This document shows positions 6,649-12,516 of a DNA stretch of 12,516 nucleotides, one piece after another (the first letter of the stretch is position 1; each line of letters opens with the position of its first letter). Below the pieces are notes generated by a model that had not been told where the DNA came from, did no database searches, and worked only from the letters and a program-made list of their open reading frames with translations. A program made the position numbers and the translations under genes. The DNA lies in assembly GCA_020441735.1 (NCBI GenBank), contig JAGRLQ010000159.1, positions 1-12,516 of the forward strand, in the 5' to 3' direction. This DNA is from Nitratireductor sp. (GTDB lineage Bacteria > Pseudomonadota > Alphaproteobacteria > Rhizobiales > Rhizobiaceae).

Positions 6649-6677
6649 AATTTAAATCGATTTAAATCGCCATGCAA
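6649..6677 (-). promoter_or_regulatory. Candidate zwf operon promoter
   Basis: On the minus strand TTGCAT (6677-6672) and TAAATT (6654-6649) are separated by exactly 17 bases, a sigma-70-like arrangement with 3 of 6 and 4 of 6 consensus matches. Predicted transcription would start about 30 bases before the zwf ATG. It is the best-placed promoter-like pair in the zwf upstream region, but the matches are modest. Confidence 0.4.
6650..6669. promoter_or_regulatory. AT-rich palindrome / tandem repeat, putative zwf operator
   Basis: ATTTAAATCGATTTAAAT (6650-6667) is a perfect 18-bp palindrome. The same bases are also two tandem copies of the 10-mer ATTTAAATCG (6650-6659 and 6660-6669), each holding the 8-bp palindrome ATTTAAAT one helical turn apart. 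It overlaps the predicted -10 and spacer of zwf and stands out from its GC-rich surroundings. Such a site suits a dimeric or tetrameric repressor of sugar catabolism. No regulator is encoded next to it, and I do not match it to a named motif with confidence. Confidence 0.6.
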
Positions 6678-6770
6678 GAGTACAGATGACCCAACATGGG
6701 GAATTTGGATCATCGCCCGGCAACATGGCCGTGACAAGACACGGGAAACTTATCTAAAAACCGGTCAAAC

Positions 6771-6799
6771 AAAAAAACCCGGCGTCAACGCCGGGTTTT
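6771..6799 (-). terminator. Rho-independent terminator of the 78-aa gene
   Basis: CCCGGCG and CGCCGGG form a perfect 7-bp stem around a 4-base loop (6778-6795). Flanking A and T tracts extend it to 11 bp. On the minus strand the stem runs straight into seven U residues. It sits 27 bp after the stop of the small gene at 6826-7062 and upstream of the zwf promoter, so it separates the two transcription units. The T-rich plus-strand flank could make it partly bidirectional. Confidence 0.9.
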
Positions 6800-6825
6800 C
6801 TTCAATTACCTGAATGCAGGCTGGT

Positions 6826-7062
6826 TCAGCGGCTCTGCTTGACAATGATCGGGGTCAGCAGGTCGCCCCAATTGCCCTGGCCACCATGATGGCGGGCGGA
6901 GCGGATCAGTTCCACCGATACGCCAGCTTCCACCGCTTTCATCACCGACTGGTTGAGCCGGTGCAAATCGTTGGCAACCATGCGAATGGCTGCTTGTTCG
7001 TCGACCGACATGGTCGATCCCATTTCTTCGGTCCGTTCCTTGACCGGTGGCTTGGCGTTCAT
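6826..7062 (-). CDS. Small conserved-looking protein of unknown function
   Basis: This encodes a 78-residue protein with no domain I can name. It appears to be a real gene: the ATG at 7062 is preceded by GGGAGAA with a good spacer, an intrinsic terminator follows the stop, and it has its own upstream region. The N-terminus is charged (KPPVKERTEE). The middle (residues about 20-55, VDEQAAIRMVANDLHRLNQ, then SVMKAVEAGVSVELIRS) looks alpha-helical. The C-terminus, RHHGGQGNWGDLLTPIIVKQ (57-76), is glycine-rich and looks like a conserved motif. No signal peptide, membrane segment or cysteine is present, so a soluble cytoplasmic protein is likely. It diverges from the ScfR-type regulator and shares a spacer with TTGTAAA elements, so the regulator may control it. 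Function is unknown. Confidence 0.82.
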   Translation of the reverse strand: MNAKPPVKERTEEMGSTMSVDEQAAIRMVANDLHRLNQSVMKAVEAGVSVELIRSARHHGGQGNWGDLLTPIIVKQSR

Positions 7063-7098
7063 GGTGTGGTTCTCCCGTTCATGACTGCGGTTGCAGAA

Positions 7099-7128
7099 TT
7101 TACAAGTTGCGCCCTTCTAACAAATCAA
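7099..7128 (-). promoter_or_regulatory. Weak candidate promoter of the 78-aa gene
   Basis: On the minus strand TTGATT (7128-7123) and TGTAAA (7104-7099) are 18 bases apart. The -10-like element overlaps a TTGTAAATTC copy (7105-7096), so a protein bound to that copy would affect this promoter. The consensus match is partial and the call tentative. Confidence 0.25.
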
Positions 7129-7193
7129 TTGCGCCTTGGAAACGCGACATTCGTGTCAGCCTGTCTTGTGATTTTCAGGATTGCGCTGTAATT

Positions 7194-7249
7194 TTGTAAA
7201 TTCTTGTAAAAATTCTACTCACGCTTCCTGAGTAAAGAATTGTAAAATC
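7194..7249 (+). promoter_or_regulatory. TTGTAAA repeat cluster upstream of the ScfR-type regulator
   Basis: TTGTAAA occurs at 7194-7200, 7204-7210 and 7240-7246. The first two are spaced exactly 10 bp apart, within TTGTAAATTC followed by TTGTAAAAATTC. A fourth copy, TTGTAAATTC, lies on the opposite strand at 7105-7096, beside the divergent small gene. An inverted repeat TACTCA-N7-TGAGTA (7216-7234) lies between the second and third copies. From memory, ScfR-family regulators bind TTTGCAAA-type repeats, and TTTGTAAA here differs by one base. Autoregulation by the downstream gene product is therefore plausible but inferred. Confidence 0.45.
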
Positions 7250-7277
7250 TGAATGGCATTGACAGGACGATAAATCA

Positions 7278-8699
7278 ATGGCCGAACACAAGATATTTGC
7301 CGGTCCCCGCATCCGGCGCATCCGCAATTCCAAGGGCCTCACCCAGACGGCGATGGCAGAGGAACTGGGTATTTCGCCGAGCTATCTCAACCTCGTGGAA
7401 CGCAACCAGCGCCCGTTGACGGTTCAACTGCTGCTGAAGCTGGCTTCGGCCTACGATCTCAACCTGGAAGAGCTGAAGGGAGAGCCTTCCGGCTCGCAGA
7501 ATGCGCTGAAGGAGGTTTTCGCCGATCCGTTGCTGGCAGATGAACTGCCCGGCAGTCAGGAATTGCTGGAAGTTGCCGAAGCCGCACCCAACGCCGCCTC
7601 CGGCATTGTCAAACTCTACAAGGCCTATCGCGAATCCCAGGAACGCCTGAGCGACCTCAAGGACATTCTGGCAAGGGAAGGCCACACCACCTCGCTTTCG
7701 GCTGCCCGGCTACCGGCCGACGAGGTGCATGAAAAGCTAGAATCCCGGCCGAACTATTTCGATTCGATCGAGGAGAAGGCTTCCGAATTTGCTGCCAGCC
7801 TCGAAGGCGGCACCGAACTTTTGGGCAGTCTCAAGGAATGGCTGCGCAAGGAGCACAACATCGCCGTCCGCCTGCTGCCGGTTCACACCATGCCGTTGTG
7901 GCGACGGCGTTTCGACCGTCATTCCATGCGGCTCTTCCTGTCGGAACGCCTGTCACCCTTCGACCAGTTGCGCGAAGTCGCCATGGAGGCCTGCCTGCTC
8001 TGTATGCCCGATGTGATTGCCAGGGAACTGGAGCGTCTTCAGCTTGCAAGCGATGAGGCAAAGCGCATCGCCCGTTTCGAACTGGCGCGTTATGCTGCCC
8101 ACGCCCTTATCCTGCCCTATGACAGCTTTCTGCCCGCCGCCCAGCGGGCCGGTTACGACATCGATGTGCTGCGCTCGCGCTTCAGCGTTTCCTTCGAACA
8201 GGTGGCGAACCGCCTGACCATGCTGCAGAAGCCTTCCAGCCACGGCCTGCCATTCTTCATGCTGGAAGTCGATCACGCCGGAAACCGCTTCCGCAGCGCC
8301 GGTGCGCAAGGTTTCCCAAAGGCTCACTTCGGCGGCAATTGCCCGAAGCTGCCGGTGCATGTGGCCTTCTCTCAGCCCGGTCAGATCCTTGTCGAACATG
8401 TGGAAATGCCCGATGGAAACCGCTTTCTGGTCATCGCCCGGACGCTTGAAGGACCGCAAGGTGCCTTCGATGAACGTGTACGCCGCACCGCAGTGTTGCT
8501 GGGTTGTCCGGCAGATCTTGCAGCCGAGACGGTTTATGGAAAATCACTTGCGGGGGAGGGTTTGCGCCCGACGCCCATTGGCCAGGCCTGCCGGTTGTGC
8601 GAGCGTCAGGGCTGCCTTTCACGCGCCGAACCGCCACTGACGCGGCCCTCGGGTCTTGACGAATTCGTCTCCGGCCTCAGCGCATTCGATTTCAGGTAG
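7278..8699 (+). CDS. ScfR-family XRE transcriptional regulator (acyl-CoA sensing type)
   Basis: This is a 473-residue cytoplasmic regulator with the layout of short-chain fatty acyl-CoA regulators (RamB/PrpR/PccR-like). An N-terminal Cro/C1-type helix-turn-helix at about residues 10-66 contains GLTQTAMAEELGISPSYLNLVERNQ within 20-44. A central region with an IrrE/M78-like fold follows (about 180-320), where the zinc motif is degenerate: FELARYAAHALILPYDSF replaces HExxH. The C-terminal DUF2083/ScfR domain (about 325-465) carries CRLCERQGC (Cys438, Cys441, Cys446) plus Cys355 in GGNCPKLPVH. Characterised relatives sense acyl-CoA esters and control propionyl-CoA, methylcitrate or acetate metabolism. 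The ribosome binding site is AGGA about 10 bases before the ATG. It converges with the small membrane protein gene, 14 bp away. The target and ligand here are unknown; acetoacetyl-CoA synthetase is a nearby candidate target. Confidence 0.88.
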   Translation: MAEHKIFAGPRIRRIRNSKGLTQTAMAEELGISPSYLNLVERNQRPLTVQLLLKLASAYDLNLEELKGEPSGSQNALKEVFADPLLADELPGSQELLEVAEAAPNAASGIVKLYKAYRESQERLSDLKDILAREGHTTSLSAARLPADEVHEKLESRPNYFDSIEEKASEFAASLEGGTELLGSLKEWLRKEHNIAVRLLPVHTMPLWRRRFDRHSMRLFLSERLSPFDQLREVAMEACLLCMPDVIARELERLQLASDEAKRIARFELARYAAHALILPYDSFLPAAQRAGYDIDVLRSRFSVSFEQVANRLTMLQKPSSHGLPFFMLEVDHAGNRFRSAGAQGFPKAHFGGNCPKLPVHVAFSQPGQILVEHVEMPDGNRFLVIARTLEGPQGAFDERVRRTAVLLGCPADLAAETVYGKSLAGEGLRPTPIGQACRLCERQGCLSRAEPPLTRPSGLDEFVSGLSAFDFR

Positions 8700-8713
8700 T
8701 TCGAAGGTACAGC

Positions 8714-8956
8714 CTAACCCCGAGGCGGGCGGAACAGGAAAACCACCAGCCAGACCGGCAGGATCACCATCGATCCGAGCAGTAGATGGGGGATCGCCCA
8801 GTTGACGCCTTCCTCAAGCCAGACGATGACGTTTTCAGGTGTTACGCCGAGCTCGAGAAGAATCTGCTCCGCTGACAGGTCGAGCTTGTGAAGGACCACG
8901 CCGGTCAGCAGGGACGCGATAACGATCTTGGTGATGGTGGAAAACAGTCTCAGCAT
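8714..8956 (-). CDS. Small membrane protein, probable DUF6460 family
   Basis: This is an 80-residue protein with two predicted membrane helices: about residues 5-23 (FSTITKIVIASLLTGVVLH) and 55-75 (IPHLLLGSMVILPVWLVVFLF). An amphipathic stretch, EQILLELGVTPENVIVWLEE, lies between them at 30-49. The order, with a short soluble helix between two membrane spans and a basic C-terminus (RPPRG), resembles rhizobial DUF6460 proteins, whose function is unknown. The ATG at 8956 is preceded by AGGAAGG. A promoter-like pair lies upstream, so it is probably transcribed apart from the AsmA-family gene 127 bp upstream on the same strand. Membrane topology is a clear prediction from sequence; the family name is from memory and moderately secure. 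Confidence 0.78.
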   Translation of the reverse strand: MLRLFSTITKIVIASLLTGVVLHKLDLSAEQILLELGVTPENVIVWLEEGVNWAIPHLLLGSMVILPVWLVVFLFRPPRG

Positions 8957-9013
8957 TGCCTTCCTGATACCCGATCCGCGATACGGCGAATCGCACCCGT
9001 TCGTCTTTCTGGC

Positions 9014-9042
9014 GTTATAATGCGTTTTTCAACCTGAACCAA
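9014..9042 (-). promoter_or_regulatory. Candidate promoter of the small membrane protein gene
   Basis: On the minus strand TTGGTT (9042-9037) and TATAAC (9019-9014) are separated by 17 bases. The -10 element matches 5 of 6 consensus positions. The predicted start would lie about 50 bases before the ATG at 8956. This supports independent transcription from the upstream AsmA-family gene. Confidence 0.45.
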
Positions 9043-9043
9043 A

Positions 9044-9078
9044 CCGGTGACCGGCTACCCGGAAGGGCGACGATCGCC
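9044..9078 (-). other. Two short inverted repeats after the AsmA-family gene
   Basis: GGCGA-CGA-TCGCC (9066-9078) and CCGGT-G-ACCGG (9044-9054) lie just downstream of the stop at 9084. Neither is followed by a U-run, so they are not convincing intrinsic terminators. They could still mark or protect the 3' end of the transcript. The second repeat abuts the -35 element of the next gene. Confidence 0.35.
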
Positions 9079-9083
9079 GTTAT

Positions 9084-10982
9084 CTACTGCCCGACAACGG
9101 TCTGCATCGGCTTTGCGGGCGAAGAGGCTGTCTTTCTGACATTGCCGGGAATGGCGGTGCGATTTCCGGCAGGTGAACGGATCTGGGGAACCAGCAAGGG
9201 CTGCCTCAGCGTTCCGCCGAGAAAGAACTGTCCGCCTTCAAGGCTGCTGTTTTTGCCTTCCGGCGGCTCCAGCCCGCCCCACATGGCAAGCGAACCACCT
9301 GAAAGCTCGGTTTTGCCGGAAAGCCGCGCGCGGTAGCCCTCGACTTCAAACGCGCTGTTCTGGACCCAGGCGGTGCCGTTGGAAATCGATGCGTTGATTT
9401 CAAACTTGGTGACGGCGGTGGCAGCGAGCGGCTTGGCGATCATCACGTTTTCTCCATCGCTGCTTTCAGGGTCGAGGGTCTTGAGCACCTCGGAGAAATC
9501 AAGGCCCGCAATATTGCCGGAAGGCATGGTGATGGAGAAGTTGCCGTTCATCGCCTCAAGAAGTGCGCCTTGCTCTGAAAGCTCGCTGGTGAGCCGCGCC
9601 CTGATGCTGGAAGCACCATCGGGCAGCAACCGGCTGTGGTTCTTCAAAAACGGCAGGCCGACAGGATTGATGCCGCTGCCATCGACGGAAAGGCCGAGCA
9701 CGGCGTGTTCGCTGTCACCGGTTGCCGAGATCGAGCCCGCCAGAATGCCATTGCCGAAGGCGGCATTGCCGACATCAAGCTTGATCTCGTTTTCCCGCGC
9801 AATCAGACTGCCGGCAAATTCCGTCAATTCGAGGCCCGGGAAGGAAAGCGTATTGGCCGATACGCGAATATCGGCATCCGACTGGTTGATCACCGTGAAC
9901 AGCGTCTTCCGGTTACTGCCGTCGAGCAGCAGCAGGGCATAGGGTTGCAGGTCGAGGCGGTCCGCCGCCAGTGTCCCGCTCAGCTTGTTCTTGCCGGTCT
10001 CGCTGATCGAAAAACGCAGATTCCCCTTGTAGGTATTGCCGTCGAGTTCAAGGCTAGAATCCGCCAACTGGATGTCTGACATCGTTCCCGACACGGCGCC
10101 GCTTGCCGTAAAGCTTTCGAAGCCTGTTCCCGGCTCCACTTCCCCGCCAAGAAACGTCACCATTCGGCGTAGCGACGGGGAGGACAGATTGACATCGCCG
10201 GAGACAAACAGGTCCGAAAGCCGGTTTGCCTCGCCGGTGAAATCGAGATTGAGCGGTTCGGATTTCAGCGACGCGCTGATTTTGGAAATGCCGCCCGCAA
10301 GCAGCATGATCGGCAGATCGGCATTCATTCGGCCGGTGATTGCATCGCCGCGCCAGATGGCACTGCCTTCGAACCGCCAGCTTGACCGGATGTTGGGCCA
10401 GCTGAGCGTGCCGTTGAGACTGGTTACCGTTTCTTTCGCGCCAGTCGCCTCGTTTGTGTAGTTGATGATGCCATCGGAAACATCAAAGGTGCCGAGCCGG
10501 ATGTCGTCCAGCAGGGCGGTATCGAGCGTTTCATTGCCGGCCTGCTGGGCGCGCAGTTCCTTGGCCCTGGAAAGCGCCTGCCACATCTTGCCGACCGGAA
10601 AAGTCCAGCTTGTCTGACCGGATTTGTAGACCGCGAGGTTGAATACCGGCCGGACGAAATGAAACTCGGTGACCTCGATCGATCCGCGCATGGCGGCAGT
10701 CGCGCTCAGCTTGCCTCTGAGAACCGGCATCTGCAGAAGCGGCGGTGCGTCCTTCGCGCCGTGCGCATCGCGAAAGGTAACGTTGTTGAGTTCGATACCG
10801 AGGAAGGGGCTGAACGTGATCTCCGGTGTGCCGGTAAACTGCATCTCGCGACCGGTGATCTGGCGCGCGCGGTCGAGCATGGTCGCCCGTACGGCTTCGC
10901 TCGATACCAGCAGCGGCAGGGCAACAAAACCAAGCGCAACAAGCCCGATTGCGATTGCGAGAATGGCAACTATCTTCTTCAT
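9084..10982 (-). CDS. AsmA-family envelope protein
   Basis: This is a 632-residue protein of the AsmA family, close in length to E. coli AsmA (617). It has a single N-terminal membrane anchor (residues about 3-26, KKIVAILAIAIGLVALGFVA and onward) and a long periplasmic part. The first family block is VRATMLDRARQITGREMQF followed by SPFLGIELNNVTF at about 58-70. The body is rich in beta-strand repeats, as in the bridge-like lipid-transfer fold of AsmA/TamB proteins. The C-terminal AsmA block (about 545-595) contains VQNSAFEVEGYRARLSGKTE. The last 30 or so residues are a proline- and lysine-rich tail. AsmA-like proteins are linked to outer-membrane phospholipid transport and envelope assembly. 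AGGAA precedes the ATG at 10982. It diverges from acetoacetyl-CoA synthetase. The family call is secure; the exact role is not. Confidence 0.9.
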   Translation of the reverse strand: MKKIVAILAIAIGLVALGFVALPLLVSSEAVRATMLDRARQITGREMQFTGTPEITFSPFLGIELNNVTFRDAHGAKDAPPLLQMPVLRGKLSATAAMRGSIEVTEFHFVRPVFNLAVYKSGQTSWTFPVGKMWQALSRAKELRAQQAGNETLDTALLDDIRLGTFDVSDGIINYTNEATGAKETVTSLNGTLSWPNIRSSWRFEGSAIWRGDAITGRMNADLPIMLLAGGISKISASLKSEPLNLDFTGEANRLSDLFVSGDVNLSSPSLRRMVTFLGGEVEPGTGFESFTASGAVSGTMSDIQLADSSLELDGNTYKGNLRFSISETGKNKLSGTLAADRLDLQPYALLLLDGSNRKTLFTVINQSDADIRVSANTLSFPGLELTEFAGSLIARENEIKLDVGNAAFGNGILAGSISATGDSEHAVLGLSVDGSGINPVGLPFLKNHSRLLPDGASSIRARLTSELSEQGALLEAMNGNFSITMPSGNIAGLDFSEVLKTLDPESSDGENVMIAKPLAATAVTKFEINASISNGTAWVQNSAFEVEGYRARLSGKTELSGGSLAMWGGLEPPEGKNSSLEGGQFFLGGTLRQPLLVPQIRSPAGNRTAIPGNVRKTASSPAKPMQTVVGQ

Positions 10983-11199
10983 TCAGTTCCTGCCGGGAGT
11001 TATTCGGCCTGCCATGGTTTCGAGGAATACCCGAATAGCCGGCATCCTTCACCGTCGCGAGGATCTTTTGCCGCCCCGGCACACACTGCCCTTCTCCCCC
11101 TCGTCTGGAGAATTTCACATATATCCGAACCGTTCAACGCATTTCGCTTTGTATGGTTGAGGCAGAGCGGATTATCCATAAGTTAGCACGCCTTGGGGC

Positions 11200-11227
11200 A
11201 TGACAGAGCCGCCAAAGCGTGTATAGC
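11200..11227 (+). promoter_or_regulatory. Candidate promoter of acetoacetyl-CoA synthetase
   Basis: The 300-bp spacer 10983-11282 holds no convincing gene. Within it ATGACA (5 of 6 to the -35 consensus) and TATAGC (4 of 6 to the -10) are 16 bases apart, which would give a leader of about 50 bases before the ATG at 11283. No intrinsic terminator and no clear TTTGCAAA-type site is visible in the rest of the spacer. Confidence 0.4.
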
Positions 11228-11282
11228 AAAGACCAGTTCGTCCACAGCACGGCACAATCGTTTCATCCTTCTGGAGACCTGC

Positions 11283-12516
11283 ATGCAAACCGGTACAATC
11301 TTGTGGCAACCCGATCCCGCGAAGCTTGAAAAGACCAATTTTCACGCCTTTTTGAAACAGGCGGAAAAGGCGGCCGGAAAACCCCTTGATGACTTCACCG
11401 GCCTGCATGCTTGGTCGGTGGGCGATCTCGAGGGGTTCTGGAGCCTTGTCTGGGATTTCTGCGGGGTTGTCGGTGAAAAGGGCGGTGCGGCAACATCGCC
11501 GGAAATGCCGATGCCCGGTGCCGGCTTTTTTCCTGAAAGCCGTCTGAATTTTGCTGAAAACCTGCTGCAGCGCAAAGGTGGCGCGGATGCAATCGTTTTC
11601 CGCGGCGAGGACAAGCTCTCGACCCGGTTGAGCTGGGATGAATTGCATGGCGAAGTCTCCCGCATGCAGCAATTCCTGAAAGCAGCCGGGGTAGGCAGGG
11701 GCGACCGGGTGGCGGCCATGCTGCCCAACATGCCGCAGGCCGTGATCGGCATGCTGGCAGCTTCCTCGCTTGGTGCTGTCTGGTCTTCCTGTTCGCCGGA
11801 TTTTGGTGAGGGTGGCGTGCTTGATCGCTTCGGCCAGATCGAACCCAAGGTGTTCATTTCCTGTGATGGCTACTGGTACAACGGCAAGCGCATCGAAATC
11901 GCGGGGAAGCTGCAGGCTATTGCCGCCAAGCTGACCAGCGTCAAACAGATCGTGATTGCCGATTATCTCGGCAATGCAAAGGACGTCGCCGCTGGTCTGC
12001 CTGGCGCGGTAAGCTGGGCGGACGGCCCTGGTAGCCATACGGCGGCTGAAGTCACCTTCGAACGCCTTCCCTTCCAGCATCCGCTTTACATCCTGTTTTC
12101 GTCCGGCACGACGGGAATTCCCAAATGCATTGTCCATTCCCAGGGCGGAACGCTGCTCCAGCATCTGAAGGAACAGCAGCTTCACTGCAACCTGAAGCCA
12201 GGCGACCGGTTCTTCTATTTCACCACCTGTGGCTGGATGATGTGGAACTGGCTGGTCACGGGGTTGGCGAGCGGCGCAACACTGATGCTCTACGACGGCT
12301 CGCCCTTTGCGCCGGAAGCGCGGGTGCTGTTTGACTATGCCGAGCAGGAGCGCTTCACCTTTTTCGGAACGTCGGCCAAATACATCGATGCCGTGCGCAA
12401 TTCAGGCTTGCGGCCGGTTGAAAGCCACGATCTTTCCTCGCTCGCCATGATGACCAGCACCGGCTCGCCGCTGGCGCCGGAAAACTTCAAATTCGCCTAT
12501 GAAGGCATCAAGCCCG
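11283..12516 (+). CDS. acsA2: Acetoacetyl-CoA synthetase, N-terminal 411 codons
   Basis: This ATP-dependent acyl-activating enzyme converts acetoacetate to acetoacetyl-CoA, feeding ketone bodies and the polyhydroxybutyrate cycle into central metabolism. It is cytoplasmic and of the ANL superfamily. The N-terminus has the acetoacetate-ligase pattern: ILWQPDPAKLEKTNFHAF at 6-23, FWSLVWDFCGV at about 52-62 and FFPESRLNFAENLL at about 81-94. The AMP-binding loop SSGTTGIPK lies at 273-281, followed by YFTTCGWMMWNWLV. About 63 percent of the roughly 650-residue family length is present; the adenylation-domain end and the C-terminal lysine are beyond the right edge. GGAG precedes the ATG by 6 bases. 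The symbol follows the Sinorhizobium meliloti name. Reading is open throughout with no frameshift seen. Confidence 0.93.
   Translation, partial: MQTGTILWQPDPAKLEKTNFHAFLKQAEKAAGKPLDDFTGLHAWSVGDLEGFWSLVWDFCGVVGEKGGAATSPEMPMPGAGFFPESRLNFAENLLQRKGGADAIVFRGEDKLSTRLSWDELHGEVSRMQQFLKAAGVGRGDRVAAMLPNMPQAVIGMLAASSLGAVWSSCSPDFGEGGVLDRFGQIEPKVFISCDGYWYNGKRIEIAGKLQAIAAKLTSVKQIVIADYLGNAKDVAAGLPGAVSWADGPGSHTAAEVTFERLPFQHPLYILFSSGTTGIPKCIVHSQGGTLLQHLKEQQLHCNLKPGDRFFYFTTCGWMMWNWLVTGLASGATLMLYDGSPFAPEARVLFDYAEQERFTFFGTSAKYIDAVRNSGLRPVESHDLSSLAMMTSTGSPLAPENFKFAYEGIKP

Noticed and set aside
6729..6744. CCGTG-N6-CACGG inverted repeat upstream of zwf
   Set aside because: Arms of only 5 bp with no supporting context; expected by chance in this base composition.
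5884..6813. 309-aa plus-strand ORF antisense to zwf and running into the terminator
   Set aside because: Most of it mirrors zwf codons; it crosses the zwf promoter and ends beyond the intrinsic terminator, with no domain or ribosome binding site of note.
7259..7264. Consensus TTGACA close to the ScfR-type regulator start
   Set aside because: It ends only 13 bp before the ATG, so it cannot serve as a -35 element for this gene's own leader; probably chance.
10531..11118. 195-aa minus-strand ORF overlapping the AsmA-family start
   Set aside because: It overlaps the AsmA coding start in another frame, has a low-complexity Arg/Gly-rich product, and the AsmA frame has the better ribosome binding site and a membrane anchor.
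11172..12185. 337-aa minus-strand ORF opposite acetoacetyl-CoA synthetase
   Set aside because: The plus strand encodes an unmistakable acetoacetyl-CoA synthetase over the same bases; the antisense product has no recognisable motifs.

Overview
The window looks like a chromosomal segment of an alphaproteobacterium in the Hyphomicrobiales (Rhizobiales), probably Rhizobiaceae or a near relative. The basis is GC-rich coding sequence, divergent katG and oxyR, the zwf-pgl-edd gene order, an ScfR-type XRE regulator, a probable DUF6460 membrane protein and a rhizobial-type acetoacetyl-CoA synthetase. The species assignment is inference. Nothing in it looks like a phage, transposon, CRISPR array, plasmid backbone, rRNA or tRNA.

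Layout. Positions 1-124 (minus) hold the first 41 codons of a catalase-peroxidase (katG). A 341-bp divergent spacer follows, with two strong inverted repeats, a small possible leader ORF and a candidate operator. Next is oxyR (466-1380, plus), the peroxide sensor expected beside katG. A secreted PQQ-type aldose dehydrogenase (1471-2577, plus) converges, with a 2-bp gap, on the minus-strand Entner-Doudoroff operon zwf (6609-5140), pgl (5132-4449) and edd (4394-2580). These three genes take glucose 6-phosphate to 2-keto-3-deoxy-6-phosphogluconate and make NAD(P)H. The aldolase gene eda is not in the window. The zwf promoter region carries a perfect 18-bp AT-rich palindrome built from two tandem 10-bp units.

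Upstream of zwf is a small minus-strand gene of unknown function (7062-6826) with its own intrinsic terminator. It diverges from an ScfR-family regulator (7278-8699, plus) across an AT-rich spacer with four copies of a TTGTAAA element. After the regulator come two minus-strand genes: an 80-aa probable DUF6460 membrane protein (8956-8714) and an AsmA-family envelope protein (10982-9084). A 300-bp spacer then leads to acetoacetyl-CoA synthetase (11283 onward, plus), which runs off the right edge after 411 codons.

How it fits together. The left and middle parts link oxidative-stress defence (katG, oxyR) with NADPH-generating sugar catabolism (zwf, pgl, edd). The right part links acyl-CoA sensing (ScfR type) with ketone-body or PHB-cycle carbon use (acetoacetyl-CoA synthetase). 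All recognised genes belong to known families. The least explained parts are noncoding: the katG/oxyR spacer, the zwf palindrome and the TTGTAAA cluster. I see no clear previously undescribed multi-gene system.
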